This document shows, one piece after another, positions 52,183 through 60,313 of a stretch of 64,000 bases of DNA. The stretch's first letter is position 1. Each line of letters starts with the position of its first letter. This stretch comes from Catenulispora sp. GP43 (lineage in GTDB: Bacteria; Actinomycetota; Actinomycetes; Streptomycetales; Catenulisporaceae), in assembly GCF_041260665.1 (NCBI RefSeq), contig NZ_JBGCCT010000013.1, positions 62,001 through 126,000 of the forward strand. The letters run 5' to 3'. The position numbers and the translations under genes were made by a program. Under the pieces are notes generated by a model. That model saw only the letters and a program-made list of their open reading frames with translations. It searched no databases and was not told the origin of the DNA.

Positions 52183-55158
52183 GTGGCGGTTTCCTCCCGG
52201 CACGCCGAGGACCACGCCGAGACCTTGGCATGGTCCGGAGCGGGCTTCGCCTTCGTCGGCCGCGAGCGCGAGACCGGCCTGCTGCTGGCCGCCGTCCAGC
52301 ATCCGCCGGCCGTGGTGCTGGTCGAGGGCGAGGCCGGGATCGGCAAGTCCCGCCTGGTGCACGAGGCCGGTCCGGCGATCGCCGCGGCCGGCGGCCGGGT
52401 CCTGACCGGACGGTGCCACCCGCTGCGCGAGCCCTACCCCTACGGACCGGCTATCGACGCGCTGCGCAAGGCCGGGCAGTGGCTGCCGCCGGTCGCCGAG
52501 CTGCCGCCGAGCGCCGGGGTGCTGGCGCCGCTGCTGCCGGACCTGGCCGCCGGGCTGCCCGCCCCGCCGCGTCCGGCCGCCGACGCCCACGCCAAGCGGT
52601 TCCAGCTGGTCAACGGGCTGCGCTCGTTCCTGGCCGCGCTCGGGTCGGCGGTCCTGGTCATCGAGGACGCGCACTGGCTCGACGAGGCCACCCGCGAACT
52701 GCTCCTGCTGCTGACCCGGGACATGCCCGAGCAGCTGTGCCTGGTGCTCACCTACCGCAACGAGGACCTGCCGCCGGGCGTGCCGGTCCTGGGCCCGGCC
52801 TACCGGCGCCAGCCCGGGGTCAGCGGCGCCGCGATCCACCTCGACCCGCTGTCCGGGCCGGACGTCCAGGCCCTGGCGCGCGCCGCGCTCGGAACCCACG
52901 CCACCGCCGAGCTGGGCACCGTCCTGTACCAGCGCAGCGAAGGCTTGCCGCTGGCCGCCGAGGAGGACCTGATCACCCTGGCCGAACGCGGCCCCGGCGG
53001 GTCCGGCCAGGGCGGCCAAGGCGGCCAGGGCGGCCAGGGCGGCCAGGGCGGCCAGGGCGGCCCGCGACCGCCCGGGGACCTGATCGCCGACCTGGAGCAC
53101 GCCGACGTGCCGCGCGGGCTGCGTGAGGCGTTCGTGGAGCGGCTGTCGGCGCTGTCGGCGGCGGCGCGCACCGTGGTCGAGGCCGCGGCGGTCCTGGACG
53201 TCCCGGCCGCCGAACAGCTGCTGGCCCAGGTCGCCGGGCTGGAGCCGGAGCAGGCGTCCCGGGGCCTGACCGAGGCGCTGCGGGTCGCGGTGCTGCAGGA
53301 GATCGAGACCGACCGCTACTACTTCCGGCACGTGCTGGCCCAGCGGGTCGCCTACGAGCAGATGCCCGGGCCCGCGCGCACCCGCCTGCACCGCCGCGCC
53401 ATCGCCGTCCTGGAGGCCCAGGCCCCGCCGCCGCTGGTCCAGATCGCCCACCACAGCCAGCACCTCGGCGACCCGAAGGCCTGGCTGGAGCGCGCCGAGG
53501 CGGCCGCGTCCCAGGCCGACTCGCTCGGTGACTCCGGCACCGCCGCGGCCCTGCTGCACCAGATCCTGGAACAGCCCGGCGTCACCGGCGACCGGCGCTC
53601 GAGGGCCGCGCTGGCGCTCGGCGTCATCGCGGTGAACGGCGTCGACTACGTCAGCGACGCCCGGGCGCTGCGCCGCATCCTGGCCGATCCGCGGCTGCCG
53701 GCCGCGACCCGCGGCGAGATCCGGCTGTCGCTGGGGCTGCTCATGGTCAACCACGCCGGGGACCGCGGGGGCTTCCGCGAGGTGGCCCGCGCGGCTGAGG
53801 AACTGGCCGACCGGCCCGACCGCGCCGCCCGCGCGATGGTCGCGCTGGCGATGAACGAACGCGACGAGGGTGGCGATCAGGGCTGGTCCTGGATGGTGCG
53901 CGCGGAGGACGAGGCCGCGCGCAGCCCGGACCCGGCGGTGCACGCCGCGGCCCAGGCCACCCGGCTCACCCTGCTGGCCCGGCAGGGCGATCCCGGTGTC
54001 TGGGCCCTGCTCGACGAACTGCCCCGGATCAGCGACGACGACGAGGTGATGCGGCAGACAGTCCGCGCCTTGTACAACACCGGGGAGCTGGCCATCGAGC
54101 TCGGGCACGACCGGCGCGCGGCCCGGATGCTGCACGAGAGCCGGGACCTGGCGACCCGGGTGAGTTTCCCGCGCTTGGAGTGCTACAGCCGGATCGCGCT
54201 GCTGCGCCTGGACGCCCTGGCCGGCCACTGGGCCGACGTCGAGAACCGCTTCACCGCGCTGTGCTCGGAATATCCGGACATCGCCATGGCCAAGACCGAC
54301 GAAGCCCTCACCGTCGGCCAGGTGGTCGCGGCCCGCGGCCTGCGCGCCCGCGCGGCGGAGCTGTTCACCGCCGCCGTGGCCTACGGCGAGTTGGAGTCCC
54401 AGGTGACCTCGGGACTGCGCGCGGCGGCCGGCCTGTGCGCCGTCCGGCTGGCCGCCGAGGCCGAGCAGGACGCGTGGGCGATCGCCGAGCCCGCGCTGGC
54501 GGTCCTGCGGCGGGCCGGGGCCTGGGCCCGGGGCACCGGTCTGGTCCCGGTCGCCGTCCGGGCGGCGCTGGCCTGCGGCCACCGGGACGCGGCGCGGCTG
54601 CTGGTGGCAGATGTGGAGGAAGGACTGCGGGGACGGGACGCGCCGGCCGCGACAGCCGAGTTCCACACCGCCCGCGGCATCTTGCATTGCGAGACGGACG
54701 CCACCGCATCCATCACGGATTTCGAAGCCGCCCGACAGGAGTGGTCGGACATCGGACGTCCCTATGAGACGGCCCGCGCCGCCGAGTACCTCGGCGCCGC
54801 GCTGAGCCGCTCCGGCGACGCCCGGGCGGCCACCGCCCGGCTGGAGGAGGCACTGGTCGTCTTCGACCGCCTCGGCGCCGCCTACGACGCCGCACGCTGC
54901 CGCCGCACCCTGCGTGACCTGGGCCTGGCCAAGTCGGCCGGGCGCGGGCGGCGCGGCTACGGCGACGAGTTGTCCCCGCGCGAGCGGCAGGTCGCCGAGC
55001 TCGTCGCCCGGGGCGCCACCAACCACGACATCGCCGAGGCACTGTTCCTGTCCCCGCGCACCGTGGAGCAGCATGTGGCCCGGATGCTCCGGAAATTGGG
55101 GACCACCAGGGGAGACGTGCAGAGCGTCCTACGTGCGCGGAGCCGCCAAAGGGGTTGA
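52183..55158 (+). CDS. Large AAA/LuxR-family transcriptional regulator, cassette copy 2
   Basis: Protein of 991 residues, same architecture as 36714-39662: FAFVGRERETGLLLAAVQ, Walker A EGEAGIGKSRLVHEA, Walker B VLVIEDAHWLDEATRE, helical repeat region, C-terminal LSPRERQVAELVARGATNHD and IAEALFLSPRTVEQHVARML. At about residues 270-295 it carries a Gly-Gln-Gly-rich insert coded by a 9-bp tandem repeat (53005-53058), absent from copy 1. GTG 52183 is chosen for similarity with copy 1; the ribosome binding site is weak. The conserved 15-base box follows nine bases after its stop. Confidence 0.9.
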   Translation: MAVSSRHAEDHAETLAWSGAGFAFVGRERETGLLLAAVQHPPAVVLVEGEAGIGKSRLVHEAGPAIAAAGGRVLTGRCHPLREPYPYGPAIDALRKAGQWLPPVAELPPSAGVLAPLLPDLAAGLPAPPRPAADAHAKRFQLVNGLRSFLAALGSAVLVIEDAHWLDEATRELLLLLTRDMPEQLCLVLTYRNEDLPPGVPVLGPAYRRQPGVSGAAIHLDPLSGPDVQALARAALGTHATAELGTVLYQRSEGLPLAAEEDLITLAERGPGGSGQGGQGGQGGQGGQGGQGGPRPPGDLIADLEHADVPRGLREAFVERLSALSAAARTVVEAAAVLDVPAAEQLLAQVAGLEPEQASRGLTEALRVAVLQEIETDRYYFRHVLAQRVAYEQMPGPARTRLHRRAIAVLEAQAPPPLVQIAHHSQHLGDPKAWLERAEAAASQADSLGDSGTAAALLHQILEQPGVTGDRRSRAALALGVIAVNGVDYVSDARALRRILADPRLPAATRGEIRLSLGLLMVNHAGDRGGFREVARAAEELADRPDRAARAMVALAMNERDEGGDQGWSWMVRAEDEAARSPDPAVHAAAQATRLTLLARQGDPGVWALLDELPRISDDDEVMRQTVRALYNTGELAIELGHDRRAARMLHESRDLATRVSFPRLECYSRIALLRLDALAGHWADVENRFTALCSEYPDIAMAKTDEALTVGQVVAARGLRARAAELFTAAVAYGELESQVTSGLRAAAGLCAVRLAAEAEQDAWAIAEPALAVLRRAGAWARGTGLVPVAVRAALACGHRDAARLLVADVEEGLRGRDAPAATAEFHTARGILHCETDATASITDFEAARQEWSDIGRPYETARAAEYLGAALSRSGDARAATARLEEALVVFDRLGAAYDAARCRRTLRDLGLAKSAGRGRRGYGDELSPRERQVAELVARGATNHDIAEALFLSPRTVEQHVARMLRKLGTTRGDVQSVLRARSRQRG
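53005..53058 (+). repeat. 9-bp in-frame tandem repeat within luxR copy 2
   Basis: Six head-to-tail units of GGCCAGGGC (one reads GGCCAAGGC) encode repeated Gly-Gln-Gly. The tract lies between the NTPase region and the following helical domain. Being a multiple of three it can change length without breaking the frame. Confidence 0.9.
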
Positions 55159-55166
55159 TTAAATTA

Positions 55167-55181
55167 CGTACCCCTGCAAAA
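55167..55181 (+). promoter_or_regulatory. Conserved 15-base box after luxR copy 2
   Basis: CGTACCCCTGCAAAA lies nine bases after the luxR stop and about 120 bases before the DUF5999 ATG, matching the box at 36696-36710 at 14 of 15 positions. AT-rich sequence follows (TTGGATACTTATTGATC). Confidence 0.5.
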
Positions 55182-55300
55182 TTGGATACTTATTGATCTC
55201 CACGGGGGTGGCAGCGAACCTCATGTGTGGGGCTGTGTATCGCCCCCCATCCCGTTTCCACCACACCGGTGAAGAAAGGCCGGCCACGCAGGAGGCCATC

Positions 55301-55543
55301 ATGATCGCCACGAAGGGCACCGACGCCATGAGTCGACGTACTGTCCTTCCTACCCAGCGCACGTGCGGGCACACCCCGCCGTGCCCGACTGCCGAAGATC
55401 CCGACCGCGAGGCCGCCCTTCTGGTCGCCAGCCACCCCGAACAGGGGTGGGGGCTGCTGTGCAACGGCGTGGTCCTCTTCGACGACACCGGTGAACTGCT
55501 GCCCGACGGCCGGGTCGTGGCACCGCAACGCCGGACCGGCTGA
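55301..55543 (+). CDS. DUF5999-family small protein, cassette copy 2
   Basis: Protein of 80 residues with the core CGHTPPCPTAEDPDREAALL, VASHPEQGWGLLCNGVVLFD, DTGELLPDGRVVAPQR, nearly identical to the copy at 36337-36597. ATG 55301 has GGAGG at 55291-55295; ATG 55328 is an alternative that keeps the whole core. The function is unknown. It is followed after 15 bases by the GGDEF gene. Confidence 0.85.
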   Translation: MIATKGTDAMSRRTVLPTQRTCGHTPPCPTAEDPDREAALLVASHPEQGWGLLCNGVVLFDDTGELLPDGRVVAPQRRTG

Positions 55544-55558
55544 GGCCCGGGAACCGCG

Positions 55559-56278
55559 GTGAACTCCCAACTCCTCGCGCTGCTGACGGCCCCGCCGGTG
55601 GGAGCCACCGGCTTCCTGGCCGGCGTGGCCACGATGCGGCGCCGGCTGCGCCGCGCGGCCGGCGAGGCCGCGCACGCCCGCTGGCTCGCCGACCACGACG
55701 CGCTGACCGGGCTCCCGAACCGCACCGCCGCGCGCCACCACTACCAGCACGCCGCCCTGGCCGGCCGGCCGCCGGCCGCGGCCCTGCTGGACCTGGACGA
55801 CTTCAAGACCGTCAACGACACCTGGGGCCACCAGGTCGGCGACGCCCACCTGGTGGCGGTCGGCGAACGGCTGGCGGCGGCCTGCCGCGACGTCGGCGCG
55901 CGCGCCTTCCGCCTCGGCGGCGACGAGTTCGTGCTGCTGCTGCCCTCCGCCGATGCCGCCGCCGTGGTGCGCGACGTCAGAGCGATCGTCTGCGCGCTGG
56001 GCGCGCCGCAGTTCCTGAAGCTGGACGAGAGCCGGTCGGTGACGCTGGTGCCGAGCGCCTCGGCGGGCATAGCCGTCCCGATCGCCGGCGACGCCTTCTC
56101 CGACGTACTGCGATGCGCGGACGTCGCGCTGTACCACGCCAAGCGGTACGGGGCGGCGCCGCACCTCTACACCCCGGACATGCGGCATCCCTGGTCGCAT
56201 CGCTACAAGGCCCTGGACGAGGGGCACCCGGGCAAGGTGCGGGTATCGGGTCTGGTCGCGGAGCAGGCCACACGCTGA
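55559..56278 (+). CDS. GGDEF-domain diguanylate cyclase, cassette copy 2
   Basis: Protein of 239 residues. One weak N-terminal membrane segment (LLALLTAPPVGATGFLAGVA) is followed by HARWLADHDALTGLPNRTAA, LLDLDDFKTVNDTWGHQVGD and the active loop FRLGGDEFVLLLPS. The C-terminus is about 17 residues longer than copy 1. Intact catalytic motifs point to c-di-GMP synthesis. GTG 55559 is used, 15 bases after DUF5999. Confidence 0.9.
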   Translation: MNSQLLALLTAPPVGATGFLAGVATMRRRLRRAAGEAAHARWLADHDALTGLPNRTAARHHYQHAALAGRPPAAALLDLDDFKTVNDTWGHQVGDAHLVAVGERLAAACRDVGARAFRLGGDEFVLLLPSADAAAVVRDVRAIVCALGAPQFLKLDESRSVTLVPSASAGIAVPIAGDAFSDVLRCADVALYHAKRYGAAPHLYTPDMRHPWSHRYKALDEGHPGKVRVSGLVAEQATR

Positions 56279-56349
56279 GAGCGGGTCGAGCCGGCCTGAT
56301 CGCTGAGACGGCCCGGCCTGCTGTCGGTGGTGCGCGCTACGGTGATGCC

Positions 56350-56961
56350 GTGTCCCCAGCGATCATCCGTCAGTACCGGCCCGAAGACCGCGAAGCGCTG
56401 TACGAAATCTGCATGCTCACCGGCAACAACGGCGGCGACGCACGAGCCGTCTACCGGGACCAGGAACTGCTCCCGGACCTGTTCGCCGCCCCCTACGCCA
56501 CGCTCGAACCGGATCTGGCCTTCGTGCTCGACGACGGCGGACGCGCGGTCGGATACGTGCTCGGAACAAGCGACACCGAGCGCTTCGTCCGCGACTTCCG
56601 CACCAAGTGGCTCCCCGAGGTCGCCGACCGGCACCCGCTGCCCGGCGGGGGACCGGGCACACCGGACGCGGTGATGACCGAGTTCCTGCACCAGCCGGAG
56701 ATGATGATCACGCCGGCGCTCGCGGACTACCCGGCGCACCTGCACATCGACCTGCTGCCCGGCTACCAGGGCCACGGGTATGGCAGAGCACTGCTCACCA
56801 CGCTGTTCGCGGCGCTCAACAAGGCCGGGGCGCAGAAGGTGCACCTGGTGATGTCGACGGCGAACACCAATGCCCGGGCCTTCTACGACCGCATCGGCTT
56901 CCACGAGATCACCGTCCCCGAACCCGGCGGTCTCACATTCCTGGGACGCTCGACAGCCTGA
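56350..56961 (+). CDS. GNAT-family N-acetyltransferase
   Basis: Protein of 203 residues beginning IIRQYRPEDREALYEICMLT. The acetyl-CoA-binding motif A is LHIDLLPGYQGHGYGRALLT (Q-x-x-G-x-G), followed by NTNARAFYDRIGFHEI. The substrate-side insertion (residues about 70-125) is longer than in minimal GNATs and resembles the acetyltransferases related to the O-GlcNAcase C-terminal domain. GTG 56350 gives a full first strand. The substrate is unknown. It stands alone, after the GGDEF gene. Confidence 0.85.
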   Translation: MSPAIIRQYRPEDREALYEICMLTGNNGGDARAVYRDQELLPDLFAAPYATLEPDLAFVLDDGGRAVGYVLGTSDTERFVRDFRTKWLPEVADRHPLPGGGPGTPDAVMTEFLHQPEMMITPALADYPAHLHIDLLPGYQGHGYGRALLTTLFAALNKAGAQKVHLVMSTANTNARAFYDRIGFHEITVPEPGGLTFLGRSTA

Positions 56962-57023
56962 GGTTCACGTGCCTGTGACGAGCCGGACCTGATCATGCAA
57001 CAGGGTTCGGCGACGCTTCAAGC

Positions 57024-57854
57024 ATGAAGACTTCTCGTCGTAATGGCCGCCGCCCCGAGTGGAGCTGGCGGCGGGAGATCATCGAGCTCGCGGTCCTCTT
57101 CCTCGCCGTGGGTACCGCGGGCCTGTTCACCGAAGTACTGGGCCAACGCCACTACGGATGGTCGCTGCTGATGGCCTTAGGCGCGGCCCTGCTCGCGGCC
57201 TCGGTACTGCAGTGGTGGTGGCGTGTCCACGGACCGGGCCGGCTGCGCGCGAACACCCCGTTCGCCTCCGTCCGGGCCGCCGACGGTCTGGACCCGACAC
57301 TGGCCGAATGGCACGAAGAGCTGAACCTGTGGCGCGTCCGGGCCGCGGTCCGCGACCGCCCCGGCAGCCTGGCCGCGGTGTGCGAGCACCTGGCCGCGAT
57401 CGGCGCCAACATCGTGGGCCTGCAGGTCCACCCGCTGGGCGACGGGGTCCTGGACGAGTTCCTGCTCGACGTGCCCCCGGCCGTGGACGCCGCGGCGCTC
57501 GCCGCGGCCGTCTCCGCCGCCGGCGCGGAAGTCTCGCTGGTGGACCGCGCCGCCCGGGACGACCTGACCGACGCCCCGGCCAGGGTTCTGACGCTGGCCG
57601 CGCGCCTGGCCGCCGGCGATGCGGGCCTGCCGGCCGCGCTGCACGACTTGTTCGGCCAGTGCGCGGTCACCTGGGGTCCCCGCGAGGTCCAGGAGCCGGC
57701 CTGCGCCGGAACCCTGATCACCCTGCCCGACCCCGCCGGCGGCACCCTGCGGGTCAGCCGCGAGGCGCTGGACTTCACGCCGACGGAGTTCGCGCGGGCC
57801 CGGGCGCTGGTGGGGTTGTGCGGGGAGCTGCGGCGGCGGCACATGGCGGAGTAG
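57024..57854 (+). CDS. Membrane protein with cytosolic ACT domain
   Basis: Protein of 276 residues. Two membrane helices (about 20-40, ELAVLFLAVGTAGLFTEVLG; and 46-66, LLMALGAALLAASVLQWWW) precede an ACT domain at about 100-170 (LWRVRAAVRDRPGSLAAVCE, HLAAIGANIVGLQVHPL, DEFLLDVPPAVD). The D-R-P-G-S-L turn is the classical amino-acid-binding edge. A second, weaker ACT-like or GNAT-like half runs to the end. It probably senses an amino acid at the membrane. It is convergent with the lipoprotein gene. Confidence 0.75.
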   Translation: MKTSRRNGRRPEWSWRREIIELAVLFLAVGTAGLFTEVLGQRHYGWSLLMALGAALLAASVLQWWWRVHGPGRLRANTPFASVRAADGLDPTLAEWHEELNLWRVRAAVRDRPGSLAAVCEHLAAIGANIVGLQVHPLGDGVLDEFLLDVPPAVDAAALAAAVSAAGAEVSLVDRAARDDLTDAPARVLTLAARLAAGDAGLPAALHDLFGQCAVTWGPREVQEPACAGTLITLPDPAGGTLRVSREALDFTPTEFARARALVGLCGELRRRHMAE

Positions 57855-57894
57855 GGGATTCGCGGTGAGTATTTCCGGCAGACGCCGGACCGGG

Positions 57895-58347
57895 TCACGC
57901 GCCGCAGATGTCCATGACCGATTGGGCATCTGCGAGCGCCTGGTGGATAGAGGGCTGCTGGCCGCTTTGCACCTGGGTGACGACCGCCTGCAGGTCGTCG
58001 GCGACTTTGTTCATCGCGTCCTTGCCGCCGGGCTTCTGAGTGGTTTGCGCGGCGTCTCGCAATTGCGCTATCGATGTGGTGGCGACCTTCAATCCCGCCG
58101 GCACGTCGTTGGTGTTCTCGGCCTTCATGGCATTCTGGATCGCCGACGTCGCCTCGGAGCAGCCTGCGTCTGTGCTGTCGTTCCCGCCGTTACCGCCACT
58201 TCCGCCCGAGGTGCCGCCGGTGAGGGCTCCCGTGGTGGTGTTCGGCGAGCCACTCCCGGCGACGGTGCCTGAGCTGGAGCATCCGGCGATGAGCAGCGTG
58301 GCGCACAAAGCAGTGATTATTGCGGGTATTCGCGAGCGGGAGAACAT
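57895..58347 (-). CDS. Hypothetical secreted lipoprotein
   Basis: Protein of 150 residues with signal peptide and lipobox (ALCATLLIAGCSSS), then a Gly/Ser/Thr-rich linker (TTTGALTGGTSGGSGGNGGN) and a helical domain (EATSAIQNAMKAENTNDVPA, AMNKVADDLQAVVTQVQSGQ) with two Cys (AGC near 62 and DIC near the end) that may form a disulfide. No family recognised. Found at the 3' side of the SWIM gene, 82 bases downstream on the same strand, so co-transcription is possible. Confidence 0.8.
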   Translation of the reverse strand: MFSRSRIPAIITALCATLLIAGCSSSGTVAGSGSPNTTTGALTGGTSGGSGGNGGNDSTDAGCSEATSAIQNAMKAENTNDVPAGLKVATTSIAQLRDAAQTTQKPGGKDAMNKVADDLQAVVTQVQSGQQPSIHQALADAQSVMDICGA

Positions 58348-58429
58348 GGTCAGGACCCTAACGGCGAAAGCGCTGATATGCCGAGGAGGGGTCCTCTACG
58401 CCAGTCGGTACAATAGGCAATTCAATTGT

Positions 58430-60313
58430 TCAGTCGGCGTGCTCCCAGGAAGCTCGCACCAATGCCCGCTCCGTGCCGGCCAGCTGGAGCCCCGCGGCCA
58501 GCCAGGCTTGTGCGTAGCGGTCGGGATCGGGATCGACGAGCCGCCCGAAGACGTCCCGGCCACGGCGGTCCGCCTCGGCGGTGAGCGCGGCGAGGCGGTC
58601 CGCGGCGGCGTGAAGACCGGACTGGCGCAGGTGGGTGAGGTGGGGTGCCGAGGTCCGGGCGAACTCTGCGACCGTGCGCCGTCCTCCGGCCACCGCGAGT
58701 TCCACGGCGTGCCGAAGCCGCCACAGCGGCGAGTCGGCGATCAGGTCCGCCGGCTCCGGGACCGGGCCGGCCGACACGGGTGCTTCGCCGGGCTGCGGCG
58801 GGAAGTGGACGCTCTGCAGCCGGTCGTACCCGAGATCCGCGTGACCCTGCCAGGCTTCCGGCAGCTGGAGTGTGGCCTCGGTGCCCGGGACGGGGCCGAC
58901 TGCGAGGGGGCGCAGCGTTGCCGGACGGCCCGGGTCCAGGCGGCCGACGACTCGGATGCGCAGCCCGGGATAACTTGCGAGCCTGCGCAGATTCTCGGTG
59001 TGGGCGAAGTCCGGATGTCCGTGAGCTGCGACAAGCCGGATCACCGGGCCGGTCGCCGCGCCGCCCTCATCAGCCGCGACTTCGCCGTCGACGACCCGCG
59101 CCACCAAACGGTCCTCGCAAGCCCCGATCACCATCACGTCGCAGCCGATCAGATCCGTGCCCTGCTGCTCAGCGTCCCCACCTGCACCCAGAACCCCGGC
59201 GAGCCGCGCGCGCACCGCCGGCCCGAGCGGCTGGGCGAACAGCGCGGCCACCGTCGGGCCGGACCAGCCCTGCCCGGTCAGCGGCGTGGCGCGCACGTTC
59301 TTGCCCGCGCCGAGCCGGCCGTCGGCCGAGACCGTGGCCCCGGCGATCAGCAGCCCGCTGCGGGACAGCCGGTCGTGGTCCAGGGCCGCCGCGCCGATCG
59401 CCACCGGTGCGGTGGCGGCCCCGCGGGCCCGAGCCGCGCCGCCGGGCTTCACGTCGGAGACCGTGAACCAGCGTCCGTCCTCGGCCAGGGCATGGGTCAC
59501 CACACCGCCGTACCCGGTCGCACTGAGCACCGGTTCGCGGCACACGCCGTGCACCCGCAGGCTCCCGCCCGGCTCGTAAGCCCGGCGGGCCGTCCCGACC
59601 AGCTCGGGGTCGGGGTTCGCGGCGGCCACGAGATTCGCGGTGAGCAGGAGTTCAACCAGGTCACTGACAAGGTCGCCGAGCTTGTGCGCGTTGCTGCGGG
59701 ACCTGGCCGCACGCAGTCCGCGCACGACCCGCAGCGCGGCGGCTTCCGGCCGGTGCAGACCCGCCAGGCGCGCGGTGTGTGCGGCACGCAGCAACTCCGA
59801 CTGGGGAACCGCTCCCGCAGCGGGGATCCCGGCCGCCAGGATCGATGCCGCCGCCGACCAGAGCGCTGCCGCCGCGGCGACTTGGGCCTGGCTCGGCCCG
59901 GCAGGTAGTGCGGCCTCAACAGCTTGGGCACCATCCGCAACCTGCGCGATGGCTGGGACATCAGGGGTATCCGGAGCGTCTAAGGCCTCTGAGCTGGTTT
60001 CCGACGTAGCATCACCCGTCTCCTGCGAATCAGCCACCGGACACGCCGTGAGCACCGCGGCCCGGTGCAGGCACTTGGGCGCCAGCAGACACGTGCACTG
60101 AGCCTGCTCGTTCAGCGCGACGACCCCCGAGGCGTCCGGCGCCAGGGTGACCACGGCGTCCTCGCCGCAGTGCACCCGCACCGTCTCCCCGTCCGCCACG
60201 GCCTCCGCCGCGCCGTACTGCTCGACCGCCGCGTCGAGCTTCTTCAGCAGCCGCGACGTCAGACTCTCGACCGCCGCGGCCGTCACCTCCGGCGCGACCG
60301 GTGGCAAACTCAT
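58430..60313 (-). CDS. SWIM zinc-finger protein of a MoxR-vWA operon
   Basis: Protein of 627 residues. Near residue 75 is CTCLLAPKCLHRAAVL, a CxCx5CxH SWIM zinc finger. Before it a short beta-rich module (GETVRVHCGEDAVVTLAPDA) is seen; after it a large Ala-rich region of unknown fold. SWIM domains bind DNA or protein. Genes of this type commonly stand beside MoxR and vWA genes in actinomycetes. ATG 60313 has GGGGAGG five bases upstream and overlaps the vWA-gene stop (ATGA), so the longer reverse frame to 61237 is rejected. The biochemical function is unknown. Confidence 0.85.
   Translation of the reverse strand: MSLPPVAPEVTAAAVESLTSRLLKKLDAAVEQYGAAEAVADGETVRVHCGEDAVVTLAPDASGVVALNEQAQCTCLLAPKCLHRAAVLTACPVADSQETGDATSETSSEALDAPDTPDVPAIAQVADGAQAVEAALPAGPSQAQVAAAAALWSAAASILAAGIPAAGAVPQSELLRAAHTARLAGLHRPEAAALRVVRGLRAARSRSNAHKLGDLVSDLVELLLTANLVAAANPDPELVGTARRAYEPGGSLRVHGVCREPVLSATGYGGVVTHALAEDGRWFTVSDVKPGGAARARGAATAPVAIGAAALDHDRLSRSGLLIAGATVSADGRLGAGKNVRATPLTGQGWSGPTVAALFAQPLGPAVRARLAGVLGAGGDAEQQGTDLIGCDVMVIGACEDRLVARVVDGEVAADEGGAATGPVIRLVAAHGHPDFAHTENLRRLASYPGLRIRVVGRLDPGRPATLRPLAVGPVPGTEATLQLPEAWQGHADLGYDRLQSVHFPPQPGEAPVSAGPVPEPADLIADSPLWRLRHAVELAVAGGRRTVAEFARTSAPHLTHLRQSGLHAAADRLAALTAEADRRGRDVFGRLVDPDPDRYAQAWLAAGLQLAGTERALVRASWEHAD

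Noticed and set aside
52156-55074. Open frame of 972 codons opposite luxR copy 2
   Set aside because: Same antisense effect, with low-complexity composition and no recognisable motif.
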